From an uncultured Spirochaetales bacterium (GTDB lineage Bacteria > Spirochaetota > Spirochaetia > Sphaerochaetales > Sphaerochaetaceae), in the NCBI GenBank assembly GCA_949288415.1, contig CASEKE010000004.1:1-64000 (forward strand): a stretch of 64,000 bases of DNA, written 5' to 3'. The notes beneath the pieces are model-generated. The model had not been told where the DNA came from. It saw only the letters and a list, made by a program, of their open reading frames with translations, and ran no database searches. Positions within the stretch are counted from its first letter, which is position 1. Each line of letters opens with the position of its first letter. Made by a program: the position numbers and the translations under genes. Below, one piece after another: positions 42,568 through 52,531 of this stretch.

Positions 42568-43829
42568 TCCATAACCTCCTCGGGATGGGCTATCCTGCCC
42601 AGCACCGCACTTGCCGCGGCGACGTACGGGGATGCCAGATACACCTCGCTTCTGACGTGTCCCATTCTTCCGACGAAGTTGCGGTTCGTCGTGCTGATGC
42701 ATCTCTCGTTCTCTGCAAGTATGCCCATGTAGCCTCCCAGACACGGTCCGCATGTGGGAGTGGAAATGACGCAGCCCGCATCCAGGAATACGTCGAAGAG
42801 GCCTTCCTGCATGCACTGCCTCCAGATTTTCTGGGTCGCCGGAATCACGATGCATCTCACTCCGTCTGCTATCTTATGCCCTCGGAGTATCTCCGCTGCA
42901 GCCCTCATGTCGGAAATCCGTCCGTTCGTGCATGATCCTATCACTGCCTGATCGATCCCGACATTTCCCGAATCCTTTACAAGATGCGTGTTCTCGGGAA
43001 GATGCGGGAAGGCCACGGTGCATTCGATATCTCCGAGGTCGATCTCGATCTTCCGGGAATATGTGCAGTCCGCATCGGCCTCGAATATGCGCGGTTCTCT
43101 GGCACCCGATTCCCTCAGGTATTCCAGAGTCTTTTCGTCGACGGGGAAGATTCCGGCCTTGCCTCCAGCCTCGATGGCCATGTTCGAGATCGTGAACCTG
43201 TCGTCCATGCTCAGGTTTGCGACGCCATCGCCGGAGAACTCCATCGATTTGTAGAGTGCCCCATCAACTCCGATCATTCCTATCAGGTGGAGTATTACGT
43301 CCTTTCCCGTGACGTAGCGCCCGAGCTTTCCCTTCAGGACGATTCCGATGGTTTCGGGAACCTTGAACCAGGCCTTTCCCGTCGCCATGCCGCAGGCCAT
43401 GTCGGTGGATCCGACGCCGGTCGAGAACGCGCCGAGCGCGCCGTATGTGCATGTATGGCTGTCGGCACCGATGACGACGTCGCCGGCGGTCACGAGCCCT
43501 TTCTCAGGAAGAAGTGCATGCTCGATGCCCATCTGACCGACCTCGAAATAGTTCTTGATGCCTTCCTTCTTTGCGAATGCCCTGACACAGGCACACTGCT
43601 CGGCGGCCTTTATATCCTTGTTCGGCGCGAAATGATCAGGTACCAGGGCGACCTTGTCCGTATCGAACACGTGGTCCCTGCCGAATTTTGCGAATTCCCT
43701 TATTGCCACGGGACTCGTTATGTCGTTTCCGAGGACCATATCCAGGTCGGCCATGATAAGCTGACCGGGATGGACGCTGTCAAGTCCGGCGGCACGTGCG
43801 AGAATCTTCTCGCTCATCGTCATGCCCAT
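42564..43829 (-). CDS. leuC: 3-isopropylmalate dehydratase large subunit
   Basis: A 421-residue aconitase-family protein of the short LeuC2/homoaconitase-like clade. Cluster ligands are in VIGSCTNGR and [28 protein letters not shown] is the substrate-binding signature. Members of this clade can also act on homoaconitate or citraconate, but the operon fixes the leucine role. GGGAGGAG lies ten bases before the ATG. Confidence 0.95.
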   Translation of the reverse strand: MGMTMSEKILARAAGLDSVHPGQLIMADLDMVLGNDITSPVAIREFAKFGRDHVFDTDKVALVPDHFAPNKDIKAAEQCACVRAFAKKEGIKNYFEVGQMGIEHALLPEKGLVTAGDVVIGADSHTCTYGALGAFSTGVGSTDMACGMATGKAWFKVPETIGIVLKGKLGRYVTGKDVILHLIGMIGVDGALYKSMEFSGDGVANLSMDDRFTISNMAIEAGGKAGIFPVDEKTLEYLRESGAREPRIFEADADCTYSRKIEIDLGDIECTVAFPHLPENTHLVKDSGNVGIDQAVIGSCTNGRISDMRAAAEILRGHKIADGVRCIVIPATQKIWRQCMQEGLFDVFLDAGCVISTPTCGPCLGGYMGILAENERCISTTNRNFVGRMGHVRSEVYLASPYVAAASAVLGRIAHPEEVME

Positions 43830-43833
43830 ATTT

Positions 43834-45447
43834 CTACTCCTCCCCTTTCTTGTCCGTGTGCTCGAAGAGCATGTCGTTCTCGAATGAGAGCTTCGTGGCC
43901 GTATTCACCCCGTCTGCCCCCCTGATTGCGCCTTCCTGCTCGCAGAGCATCTTGTTGACGGCATTGAGACAGGCCAAGATGCTTGCCTCGACGACGTCGG
44001 TCGAAACGCCGCGTCCGCGGTATGTACCGCTGCTGTCCGTCACCTTGACGAGCGCCTCTCCGAGAGCATCCTTGTGTTCGGTTACCGCCTGGAGCTGGTA
44101 CTCGTCCAGGCTGAACGGATGCTTTATTATTTTCTCCACGCATCGAAGCGACGCGTACACGGGTCCTGTACCCGCAGCCACCTCCTGATAGAGCTTTCCG
44201 TCGGAAATCTTTTTGAGTGTCATGCAGGCGGTACTCGTCATATGGTTTCCGCTGTTGACTACGAAGCTCTCGAGGGCCCAGATGGTCCTTTCGGGATTCT
44301 CCTTGGCCTCGACGAGGGCGACGATGTCCCTGTCGGATATCTTTTTCTTCTTGTCGCAGAGGTTCTTGAAGTCCTGGAAAAGACTCGTCTCCTCTTCCTT
44401 CGAGACAATGTAGCCGAGCTCCTCGAGCTTCTTGGAGAAGGCGTGCTGACCCGAGTGCTTTCCGAGCACCAGGCTCGTCTTGACCACGCCGACCGACTCC
44501 GGGGTCATTATCTCGTATGTCTTCTTGTTTGCCAGCATCCCGTGCTGGTGTATTCCGCTCTCGTGGGCGAACGCGTTGTCTCCGACGATCGCCTTGGACG
44601 GATTGATCTTGACACCTGTGGTGTTCGACAGCAGACGCGCCGTCCGGAATATCTCCTCGGTCACGATGCCGTTCGTGTATTCGAACTTGTCCCCTCTGGT
44701 CTTCATAGCCATGACAAGTTCCTCGAGGGCGGCATTTCCTGCCCTCTCTCCGATACCGCATACCGTACACTCGATCTGCCGTGCACCGGCCTCTATGCCG
44801 GCAAGCGAATTTGCAACCGCGAGCCCGAGATCGTTGTGGTTGTGCATGCTGATCACGGCCTTGTCTATATTGCGTACATGCTCTTTGACGTACATGACCA
44901 TCGCCTTGATCTCGTCAGGCGTGGAATACCCCACGGTGTCCGGAAGGTTCACCGTAGTAGCTCCGCACTCGATCGCCTTCTCGACTGCCGCGGCAAGGAA
45001 GGCAAGATCCGTCCTTGTCGCATCCTCGCAAGAGAATTCGATGTCGTCGCAGAGACTCTTTGCGTACGTCACGTTCTCCTCGATGCGTCTGAGAGCCTCC
45101 TCGCGGGAGATTTTCAGCTTGTATTCGAGGTGCAGATCGCTCGTCGCGAGGAACACGTGGATCCTCGGATGTCTGGCCTTTTTGACTGCATTCCATGCGG
45201 CGTCGATGTCTTTCTTCAGTGCTCTGGCCAGAGATGCGACCACCGGGCGCTCGACAGCGCCCGCAATCGCTTCTACCGATTCGAAATCTCCGGGGCTTGA
45301 TATGGCGAAGCCCGCCTCTATTATGTCGACTCCCAGTGTCTCAAGCTGCTTGGCCATCCTGATCTTTTCGTCGAGATTCATGCTGTAGCCGGGCGCCTGC
45401 TCCCCATCACGGAGCGTAGTATCAAATATAAAGATTCTCTCCGCCAT
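43834..45447 (-). CDS. leuA: 2-isopropylmalate synthase
   Basis: A 537-residue enzyme committing 2-ketoisovalerate to leucine. The TIM barrel starts with [13 protein letters not shown] and includes [18 protein letters not shown] (metal His pair) and [11 protein letters not shown]. The C-terminal regulatory LeuA domain starts near residue 400 and implies feedback inhibition by leucine. The length is slightly above the E. coli 523. GGGGAGGACAGGAT precedes the ATG. Confidence 0.95.
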   Translation of the reverse strand: MAERIFIFDTTLRDGEQAPGYSMNLDEKIRMAKQLETLGVDIIEAGFAISSPGDFESVEAIAGAVERPVVASLARALKKDIDAAWNAVKKARHPRIHVFLATSDLHLEYKLKISREEALRRIEENVTYAKSLCDDIEFSCEDATRTDLAFLAAAVEKAIECGATTVNLPDTVGYSTPDEIKAMVMYVKEHVRNIDKAVISMHNHNDLGLAVANSLAGIEAGARQIECTVCGIGERAGNAALEELVMAMKTRGDKFEYTNGIVTEEIFRTARLLSNTTGVKINPSKAIVGDNAFAHESGIHQHGMLANKKTYEIMTPESVGVVKTSLVLGKHSGQHAFSKKLEELGYIVSKEEETSLFQDFKNLCDKKKKISDRDIVALVEAKENPERTIWALESFVVNSGNHMTSTACMTLKKISDGKLYQEVAAGTGPVYASLRCVEKIIKHPFSLDEYQLQAVTEHKDALGEALVKVTDSSGTYRGRGVSTDVVEASILACLNAVNKMLCEQEGAIRGADGVNTATKLSFENDMLFEHTDKKGEE

Positions 45448-45471
45448 ATCCTGTCCTCCCCTTTGAAAAAA

Positions 45472-46497
<1,026 letters not shown>

Positions 46498-46506
46498 TTA
46501 TGATTC

Positions 46507-47040
46507 TCAGCGATCCTCCACCGAGTCCAGACTCGAAAGAGGTCTGGAACCTCTCTCGAGAGCGGTGATGCCGGTCCTGGAAAGCTCCACGATTCCGAAC
46601 GGCTCGGCAAGGGAAAGGAACGACGCAAGCTTCTCGAGCGAGCCGGTCACCATCAGCGTAACGGTCTCCGGAGTAACGTCGATTATCTTTGCCTTGTAGA
46701 TCTCCCCTATCTCGATGATCTGCGTCCTGGTATTCACATCGGCCCTGAGCTTGATGAGAACGAGCTCCCTCTGTAGGGATCCCGAACCGGTCATCTCGAA
46801 TACGTTCCTTACGTCGAAGAGCTTCCCGACCTGGCGCTTGATCTGCTCGATTATCCGTCTGTCGCCGGTCGTGACGATTGTTATGCGGCTCACGCGGCTG
46901 TCCTCGGTCTCCCCTACGCTTAGAGAGTCGATGTTGTAGCCCCTTCTCGAGAAAAGTCCTACAACGCGCATCAGCACGCCCGCCTTGTTGTTCACAAGTA
47001 TTGCAAGTGTATAGCGTCCGCTCTTTTCGTTTTCGTCCAT
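46507..47040 (-). CDS. ilvN: Acetolactate synthase small (regulatory) subunit
   Basis: A 177-residue regulatory subunit. The N-terminal ACT domain starts TLAILVNNKAGVLMRVVGLFSRRGYN, and the C-terminal ACT-like domain follows residue 85. It binds valine and stimulates the IlvB subunit. The frame opens 16 codons earlier, but the ATG at 47040 follows AAGGAGGTGCCGG and lies after the attenuator T-run. It is the first structural gene of the operon, seven genes away from ilvB. Confidence 0.95.
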   Translation of the reverse strand: MDENEKSGRYTLAILVNNKAGVLMRVVGLFSRRGYNIDSLSVGETEDSRVSRITIVTTGDRRIIEQIKRQVGKLFDVRNVFEMTGSGSLQRELVLIKLRADVNTRTQIIEIGEIYKAKIIDVTPETVTLMVTGSLEKLASFLSLAEPFGIVELSRTGITALERGSRPLSSLDSVEDR

Positions 47041-47056
47041 CCGGCACCTCCTTGAT

Positions 47057-47121
47057 AAAAAAAACGACCCGTGGATTCTCTCTGCCACGGGCCTATACGA
47101 ACATCCAGCTACAACCGTGGT
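47057..47121 (-). terminator. Attenuator of the ilv-leu operon
   Basis: On the minus strand three segments follow the leader peptide: A = CCACGG (47115-47120), B = CCCGTGG (47085-47091) and C = CCACGGG (47068-47074), then eight T residues. B with C makes the terminator; A with B makes the antiterminator. A is next to the leader stop codon, so a ribosome that finishes the peptide covers A and lets the terminator form. Confidence 0.88.
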
Positions 47122-47202
47122 CTAGCAAAAAATAAGTAGGACTACGAGTGTAAGAAGGAGGGAGGACAATCCATGCTTCATCTTTTTTCCATTGCTTGTC
47201 AT
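47122..47202 (-). CDS. ilv-leu operon leader peptide
   Basis: A 26-codon open frame starting ATG at 47202 with a very strong site (GGAAGGAGG) and ending TAG at 47124-47122. Its C-terminal part reads LSSLLLTLVVLLIFC: seven Leu, two Val and one Ile in the last 15 residues. Such a run of regulatory codons is the hallmark of branched-chain amino acid attenuation. When charged tRNA-Leu, -Val or -Ile is short the ribosome stalls here, the antiterminator forms and ilvN to ilvB are transcribed. The peptide itself probably has no other function. Confidence 0.9.
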   Translation of the reverse strand: MTSNGKKMKHGLSSLLLTLVVLLIFC

Positions 47203-47242
47203 CTCTGGCCTCCTTCCGGGATTCTTTCTTTAGATATCATCG

Positions 47243-47271
47243 TTTTTACGCTTTTAACAAAAGAAAGTCAA
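47243..47271 (-). promoter_or_regulatory. Promoter of the ilv-leu operon
   Basis: Minus-strand TTGACT, 17 bases, TAAAAA. The start would be near 47236, giving about 34 bases before the leader peptide. Confidence 0.6.
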
Positions 47272-47487
47272 TCAATTTTCATACATAAATATTCATTTTT
47301 TATGCATCGTTGTTGCATATCGGCATGACAAATCCGCATAATTCCTTCTCGTGCAAGAAAAAGGTTTCAAACCGATGAAACATGTCGGGAAAACGGACAT
47401 GTGTACAATTTCAGCTTCCAGTCGTAATTTGTTGCATAGTAAGCAACATTCGGAAATAAAAAATCCTTTTTTGTTGCATTTTCTCCC
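47272..47487. promoter_or_regulatory. Non-coding region between the ilv-leu and pur operons with repeats
   Basis: The gene-free stretch 47203-47554 holds both divergent promoters. Between them are three direct copies of TTGTTGCAT (47310, 47429, 47471), a hairpin TGTTGC/GCAACA (47430-47448) and an inverted repeat ACATGTC/GACATGT (47380-47402). These may bind regulators of the pur or ilv-leu operon. No riboswitch was recognised. Confidence 0.4.
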
Positions 47488-47517
47488 TTGAAAGCCACTT
47501 GCCTTCTCTGATATGTT
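47488..47517 (+). promoter_or_regulatory. Putative promoter of the pur operon
   Basis: TTGAAA, 18 bases, TATGTT. The leader would be about 30 bases, too short for a riboswitch, and contains AAGGAG before the GTG start. Confidence 0.55.
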
Positions 47518-47554
47518 GTAGCCATCAGCAAATATCGCAACAAGGAGCATTGCC

Positions 47555-48046
47555 GTGAAAAAGGTTGCAATAGTGATGGGAAGCGACTCCGACGTGGAAA
47601 TCGGGAAAAAGTGCGCTTCCACCCTGTCCGAGTTGCTTGTACCCAGCACAGTACATGTCATCAGCGCACACAGAAGCCCGGAAGAAGCTTCCGCATTCGC
47701 ACGCAGCGCCAGAGAAAACGGCTACGGAGCCATAGTCGCCATCGCGGGAAAAGCCGCCCATCTCGGAGGGGTTCTCGCGGCGTACACCACGCTTCCGGTC
47801 ATTGCCGTTCCCGTGTCGTCGAAAGATCTTGGGGGTCTCGATGCGCTGCTGTCGTCCGTTCAGATGCCTCCGGGAATCCCTGTGGCGACTGTCGCGATCG
47901 ACGGCGGAGTCAATGCGGCGATTCTGGCTTGCCAGATCATCGCCGTCTCGGACGACGAGCTTATGTCCAGGCTGGAAGAGCAGAGGACAAGAATGCACGA
48001 GAAGGTTCTTGAGAAAGACAGACAGATAATGGAGAGGATGAAATGA
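47555..48046 (+). CDS. purE: N5-carboxyaminoimidazole ribonucleotide mutase
   Basis: A 163-residue PurE class I enzyme: [12 protein letters not shown] at the N-terminus, SAHRSPEEA with the catalytic His, and [12 protein letters not shown]-like [16 protein letters not shown]. It converts N5-CAIR to CAIR; no purK (the preceding step) is in the window. The start is GTG with AAGGAG nine bases upstream. It is the first gene of the nine-gene pur operon and overlaps purC by 4 bases. Confidence 0.95.
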   Translation: MKKVAIVMGSDSDVEIGKKCASTLSELLVPSTVHVISAHRSPEEASAFARSARENGYGAIVAIAGKAAHLGGVLAAYTTLPVIAVPVSSKDLGGLDALLSSVQMPPGIPVATVAIDGGVNAAILACQIIAVSDDELMSRLEEQRTRMHEKVLEKDRQIMERMK

Positions 48047-48762
48047 CCAAAGGAAAACAGCTTTACGAGGGAAAGGCCAAGAAGGTCTATGCGACAGAGA
48101 CCCCTGACGAATGCATCGTATCCTACAAGGACGATGCGACGGCTTTCAACGGCCTGAAGAAAGGGACGATCCGAGGCAAGGGGACGATAAACAACCGGCT
48201 TACGAACTATCTGATGGAAAGGCTCGAAAGCGAGGCGGGGATCCCCACTCACCTGATCAGGGAGCTCAGCGACACCGATACCCTTGTCAGGAAGGTCGAC
48301 ATCGTACCGCTGGAGGTGATAGTCAGGAACGTCGTCGCAGGAAGTCTCGCAAAGAGAGTCGGAAAGGAGGAAGGGACACCGCTTGCACGTCCGATACTGG
48401 AATTCTGCTACAAGGACGACGGACTTGGGGACCCGATGGTCAACGACTATCACATCCTCGCCATGGGATGGGCCGACGAGAAGACGCTCGAGACGATCAA
48501 GGACTATGCGTTCAGGATCGACGACTACCTGATTGCGTTCTTCAAGGAAATAGGCATCGATCTGATAGATTTCAAGCTGGAATTCGGCATCACTTCCGAC
48601 GGCAGGCTTGTCCTTGCGGACGAGATAAGCCCTGACACATGCCGATTCTGGGACTCCGTCACGAAGGAAAAGCTCGACAAGGACAGGTTCAGAAGGGACC
48701 TTGGCGATGTGGAGGGGGCCTACAAAGAGGTTCTCGAAAGGGTCTTCGGAGAGAGGAGGTAG
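48043..48762 (+). CDS. purC: Phosphoribosylaminoimidazole-succinocarboxamide synthase
   Basis: A 239-residue SAICAR synthetase. It has [41 protein letters not shown] and [15 protein letters not shown], all family signatures, and the usual length. It joins CAIR and aspartate with ATP. The ATG overlaps purE (ATGA). It stops one base before the purF ATG. Confidence 0.97.
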   Translation: MTKGKQLYEGKAKKVYATETPDECIVSYKDDATAFNGLKKGTIRGKGTINNRLTNYLMERLESEAGIPTHLIRELSDTDTLVRKVDIVPLEVIVRNVVAGSLAKRVGKEEGTPLARPILEFCYKDDGLGDPMVNDYHILAMGWADEKTLETIKDYAFRIDDYLIAFFKEIGIDLIDFKLEFGITSDGRLVLADEISPDTCRFWDSVTKEKLDKDRFRRDLGDVEGAYKEVLERVFGERR

Positions 48763-48763
48763 C

Positions 48764-50200
48764 ATGGAAGAGAAAGGAAAGCTCAACGAGGAATGCGGAC
48801 TCTTCGGCATCTGCCTTCCCGAGAAGAAGGACGTGATGCACCTTTCATACTACGCCCTCTATGCTCTCCAGCACAGAGGCCAGCAGGCTGCGGGAATCGC
48901 GGTGGCGACAGACGGCGCGATAGCCTGCAGAAAGGGAAAGGGGCTGACCAACGAGGTATTCTCGAAAGAGGTGCTGGAGAATGCGACAGAAGGCAACATG
49001 GCCATCGCGCACTGCCTGTACGGCCGGCAGGAGAGCGACGCCGCGGAAAACGCACAGCCCCTCTCGACCAGCCATCTCGAAGGTCGCATGGCAATTGCGA
49101 TGAACGGGGCTCTGACGAACGGAAAAATTCTGAAAGAGGCCCTTGAAAGGCAAGGTTGCCTCTTTCATACCAGCAGCGACTGCGAGATAGTGGCATATCA
49201 GATAATAAGGCACCGCTTGAGCGAACCAAGCCTGGAAAAAGCGATAGAAAAGGCTATGGACGAACTCGAGGGTGCCTTTTCAATTCTGGTCATGAGCCCG
49301 ACGGAACTGATCGCGGCCAGGGATCCTTTCGGCTTCAGGCCGCTTGTCCTCGGAACGTTCGAGGGAGGCTGCATAGTAGCCAGCGAGACCTGCGCACTCG
49401 ATTCGATCGGAGCGGGATTCGTGCGCGACATACGTCCGGGCGAGATACTTGTCATGAAGAACGGGAAGGCGACAAGCTACGACGGCCACTGCGGTAAAGT
49501 GCCCAAGAGGCTCTGCGTATTCGAGCACATATACTTCGCCAGGCCCGATTCGTTCATCGACGGCGCATCGGTACAGATAGCCAGGCAGAGGGCCGGAGCG
49601 TTCCTCGCACTCGAGCACCCGGTACAGGCCGACGTCGTCGTCGGGGTACCGGACAGTGGAATCGAGGCGGCCATGGGATATGCCAAGCAATCGGGGATTC
49701 CCTACGGCATCGGATTCATAAAGAACAAGTACATCGGCAGGACGTTCATCGCTCCAGGCCAGCGTACCAGGGAGGACCTTGTGAGGATGAAGCTCAATCC
49801 GGTGGCATCGACAGTCAAGGGAAAGCGTGTCGTCCTGGTAGACGATTCGATCGTCCGCGGAACGACCAGCAGGATCATAGTGAAGCTGCTCAGGGAGGCG
49901 GGCGCAAAGGAAGTACATCTGATGAGTTCCGCCCCGAAATTCCTCTATCCCTGCTTCTACGGCACCGATATCTCCTCGTCGGACTATCTCATCGCATACA
50001 ACCACACGGACCGGGAGATGGAAGAAATCATAGGAGTCGATTCGATCGGATTCCTGTCGGTCGAGAACGTCGTCAAACTCGCGGACAACGGGGACAGAGG
50101 GTTCTGCACGGCATGCTTCGACATGAAGTACCCAACAAAAATCCATGCCGAAGTGAAAAGATGCAGATTCGACCTCGAACCCGGCAAGGAGGACAACTGA
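48764..50200 (+). CDS. purF: Amidophosphoribosyltransferase
   Basis: A 478-residue enzyme starting the pathway: PRPP plus glutamine gives phosphoribosylamine. A ten-residue propeptide precedes the N-terminal nucleophile Cys11 (EECGLFGIC). The PRPP motif is VVLVDDSIVRGTTS. Cysteines in LCVFEHIYFARPDS, YPCFYGTDIS and FCTACFDMKYPT match the four [4Fe-4S] ligands of the Bacillus-type oxygen-sensitive enzyme. GAGAGGAGGT precedes the ATG; the upstream open frame to 48701 is not needed. Confidence 0.97.
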   Translation: MEEKGKLNEECGLFGICLPEKKDVMHLSYYALYALQHRGQQAAGIAVATDGAIACRKGKGLTNEVFSKEVLENATEGNMAIAHCLYGRQESDAAENAQPLSTSHLEGRMAIAMNGALTNGKILKEALERQGCLFHTSSDCEIVAYQIIRHRLSEPSLEKAIEKAMDELEGAFSILVMSPTELIAARDPFGFRPLVLGTFEGGCIVASETCALDSIGAGFVRDIRPGEILVMKNGKATSYDGHCGKVPKRLCVFEHIYFARPDSFIDGASVQIARQRAGAFLALEHPVQADVVVGVPDSGIEAAMGYAKQSGIPYGIGFIKNKYIGRTFIAPGQRTREDLVRMKLNPVASTVKGKRVVLVDDSIVRGTTSRIIVKLLREAGAKEVHLMSSAPKFLYPCFYGTDISSSDYLIAYNHTDREMEEIIGVDSIGFLSVENVVKLADNGDRGFCTACFDMKYPTKIHAEVKRCRFDLEPGKEDN

Positions 50201-51240
50201 TGGTAAAGAGCCACAGCGAGAGCTACATGAAAAGCGGAGTCGATATCACCGCCGGCTACAGGGCGGTGGAACTGATGCGAAGTCATGTCGAGCGGACAAG
50301 GACTGCGAACAGTATCGACTGCATAGGAGGCTTCGGAGGGTGTGTGGACATCTCCGGCGAGAGCGGCGATGTGCTTGTCAGCGGTACCGACGGAGTCGGC
50401 ACGAAGCTCAAGCTTGCATTCCTGATGGACAGGCATGATACAATCGGCATAGACTGCGTGGCGATGTGCGTGAACGACATAATCTGCACGGGGGCGCGTC
50501 CTCTGCTCTTTCTGGACTACATCGCATGCGGTAAAAACATACCCGAAAGGATAGCCGAGATCGTCAAAGGCGTCGCGGACGGATGCGTCGAGGCCGGATG
50601 CGCGCTCATCGGCGGGGAGACGGCGGAGATGCCGGGCTTCTACGGCGAAGAAGAGTACGATCTCGCAGGATTCTCCACGGGAATCGTCGAAAGGCGGAAG
50701 ATGCTCGAGAAGTCGTCCGTCAGGGCAGGCGACGTGCTTATCGCCCTTCCCTCCTCCGGAGCGCACTCGAACGGATTCTCGCTTCTGAGGAAGGTTTTCG
50801 GAATAGACGACGACCCGGCAGTGCTTTCCGGAACTTTCGCCGAGCTCGGCGGAAAAAGCCTCGGTCAAGCGCTTCTGGAGCCTACGAGAATCTACGTCCG
50901 CCCGGTTCTGGACCTGCTTCGTGAAGTAGACGTGTGCTCGATCGCACACATCACCGGAGGAGGGTTCTACGAGAACATCCCCAGAGCTCTTCCGGACGGA
51001 CTGACTGCCCGCATAGAAAAAAAGGATGTGCGCATCCCTCCCCTGTTCGACCTTGTCGCAAGGGTGGGAAACATCCCTGAAAGGGACATGTTCAACACAT
51101 TCAACATGGGCGTCGGCATGGTCGTCGTAGTCCACAGGGAAGACCTTGAAAAAGCGCTCGGCAGGCTTGCCCTGTCGGGAATCGACGCCTACAGACTGGG
51201 AGAGGTCGTCCCGGGAGACGAGGGGGTCGTCCTATGGTGA
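50200..51240 (+). CDS. purM: Phosphoribosylformylglycinamidine cyclo-ligase (AIR synthetase)
   Basis: A 346-residue enzyme of the PurM/PurL superfamily. The N-terminus has SGVDITAGYRAVELM, then GTDGVGTKLKLA, CVNDIICTGARPLLFLDY, GGETAEMPGFY and SSGAHSNGFSLLR. It closes the imidazole ring of FGAM. The ATG shares a base with the purF stop (TGATG); NPGKEDN-type coding with CAAGGAGGAC gives the ribosome site. Confidence 0.97.
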   Translation: MVKSHSESYMKSGVDITAGYRAVELMRSHVERTRTANSIDCIGGFGGCVDISGESGDVLVSGTDGVGTKLKLAFLMDRHDTIGIDCVAMCVNDIICTGARPLLFLDYIACGKNIPERIAEIVKGVADGCVEAGCALIGGETAEMPGFYGEEEYDLAGFSTGIVERRKMLEKSSVRAGDVLIALPSSGAHSNGFSLLRKVFGIDDDPAVLSGTFAELGGKSLGQALLEPTRIYVRPVLDLLREVDVCSIAHITGGGFYENIPRALPDGLTARIEKKDVRIPPLFDLVARVGNIPERDMFNTFNMGVGMVVVVHREDLEKALGRLALSGIDAYRLGEVVPGDEGVVLW

Positions 51241-51845
51241 GGATCGCCGTGCTTGTATCGGGAGGAGGAACGAATCTGCAGGCGCTTCTCGACGCGGAGC
51301 GGAAAGGCATCCTAACCTCGGGGAAAATCGTCCTGGTCGTCGCCGACAGGGAGGGTTGCAAGGCTCTGGAAAAGGCAAAAACGCATGCAGTTCCGTCGCT
51401 GATGCTCGACAAAAATACGCTCGGCAAGGCGGAGTTCGAGAAAAAGCTGGTAGAAGCGCTGGAGGAAAACGGAATCGGACTTGTCATCCTGGCGGGATTT
51501 CTTTCCATACTGTCCGGGGACTTCTGCAGACGCTTCGAAGAAAGGATGATCAACGTCCATCCGTCGCTCATTCCCTCATTTTCAGGGAAGGGGTTCTATG
51601 GACTCAAGGTCCACGAGGCCGCGCTTCTGCGCGGGGTAAAGGTCACAGGAGCGACGGTGCACATCGTCGACAATGTACCGGACGGAGGCAGGATACTGAT
51701 GCAGAAGGCGGTCGAGGTCATGGACAACGACACACCCGAAACGCTGCAGAGAAGAGTCATGGAGCAGGCGGAGTGGATCATACTGCCCCAGGCCGCCGAG
51801 ATGATGTGCAGGACGATCGACGGAGAAAAGGAGAATACGCTATGA
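51234..51845 (+). CDS. purN: Phosphoribosylglycinamide formyltransferase (GART)
   Basis: A 203-residue folate-dependent formyltransferase. It has LVSGGGTNLQALLDA at the N-terminus, LAGFLSILS, and the catalytic stretch INVHPSLIPSFSGKGFYG. VTGATVHIVDNVPDGG carries the conserved Asp. It uses 10-formyl-THF to convert GAR to FGAR. It overlaps purM by 7 bases and the next gene by ATGA. Confidence 0.96.
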   Translation: MVRIAVLVSGGGTNLQALLDAERKGILTSGKIVLVVADREGCKALEKAKTHAVPSLMLDKNTLGKAEFEKKLVEALEENGIGLVILAGFLSILSGDFCRRFEERMINVHPSLIPSFSGKGFYGLKVHEAALLRGVKVTGATVHIVDNVPDGGRILMQKAVEVMDNDTPETLQRRVMEQAEWIILPQAAEMMCRTIDGEKENTL

Positions 51846-52531
51846 CAGTATACGAATACTTGAAAGGAAAGAGATATCCGGGAAGGATAATACTCGCGGG
51901 AACTTCGAGAAGCCACGAAGCGGTGCTTGCCTATGCGATAATGGGCAGAAGCGAGAACAGCCGGAACAGGATATTCGTCCTCGAGGACGGAACGCTCAGA
52001 ACGCTGCCGTACGACAGCGCGAAGGTGGAAGATCCGTCTCTGATAATCTACAACGCCATGAGAAAGTATAACGACACCACGATCCTGACCAACGGGGACC
52101 AGACAGATACCATCTACGACGCTTTGTCGAACGGAAAGCAGCTTGAAGATGCACTTTCGTGCAGGACGTTCGAGCCCGACGGACCGAACTACACCCCGCG
52201 CATCAGCGCAACGCTATCCGAAAAAGATCTTTCGTATACGCTTTCCATAATAAAGAGAGCGGACGACGGCTCCGCGGAGAGGACAATATACCGCTATCAG
52301 GCGAAAGACTCCCTGGTGCACGTCATCCACACGTACGTCGACGACGGGAATCCGCTGCAGTCCTTCCAAGGAAATCCCCGTCCGTTCCTCCTGGAGGAGG
52401 ACGGGATAGACGAATTCTCGGCGGCACTGTGGAACAGTCTGGACGAGGAGAACAGAATAGCACTTTACGTCCGCATCGGCGGACAGGAAAGAATTGTCGG
52501 CAAGGAGAGGGAAAATGACCGAAACTCTTGA
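51842..52531 (+). CDS. IMP cyclohydrolase, PurO-like
   Basis: A 229-residue protein resembling the IMP_cyclohyd (PurO) family: YPGRIILAGTSRSHEAVLAYAIMGRSENSRNR near the N-terminus (its GRSENSRNR end is the clearest mark), then YNAMRKYN, LTNGDQTDTIYDAL and PNYTPRISATL. PurO closes FAICAR to IMP and was described from archaea. Here it stands directly before a transformylase that lacks the PurH cyclohydrolase domain, so the assignment fits the pathway gap. The upstream frame to 51146 is a read-through of purN; the ATG overlaps the purN stop. Confidence 0.78.
   Translation: MTVYEYLKGKRYPGRIILAGTSRSHEAVLAYAIMGRSENSRNRIFVLEDGTLRTLPYDSAKVEDPSLIIYNAMRKYNDTTILTNGDQTDTIYDALSNGKQLEDALSCRTFEPDGPNYTPRISATLSEKDLSYTLSIIKRADDGSAERTIYRYQAKDSLVHVIHTYVDDGNPLQSFQGNPRPFLLEEDGIDEFSAALWNSLDEENRIALYVRIGGQERIVGKERENDRNS

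Noticed and set aside
47518-47554. Purine, PRPP or guanidine riboswitch before purE
   Set aside because: The leader is about 30 bases and shows none of the conserved cores.
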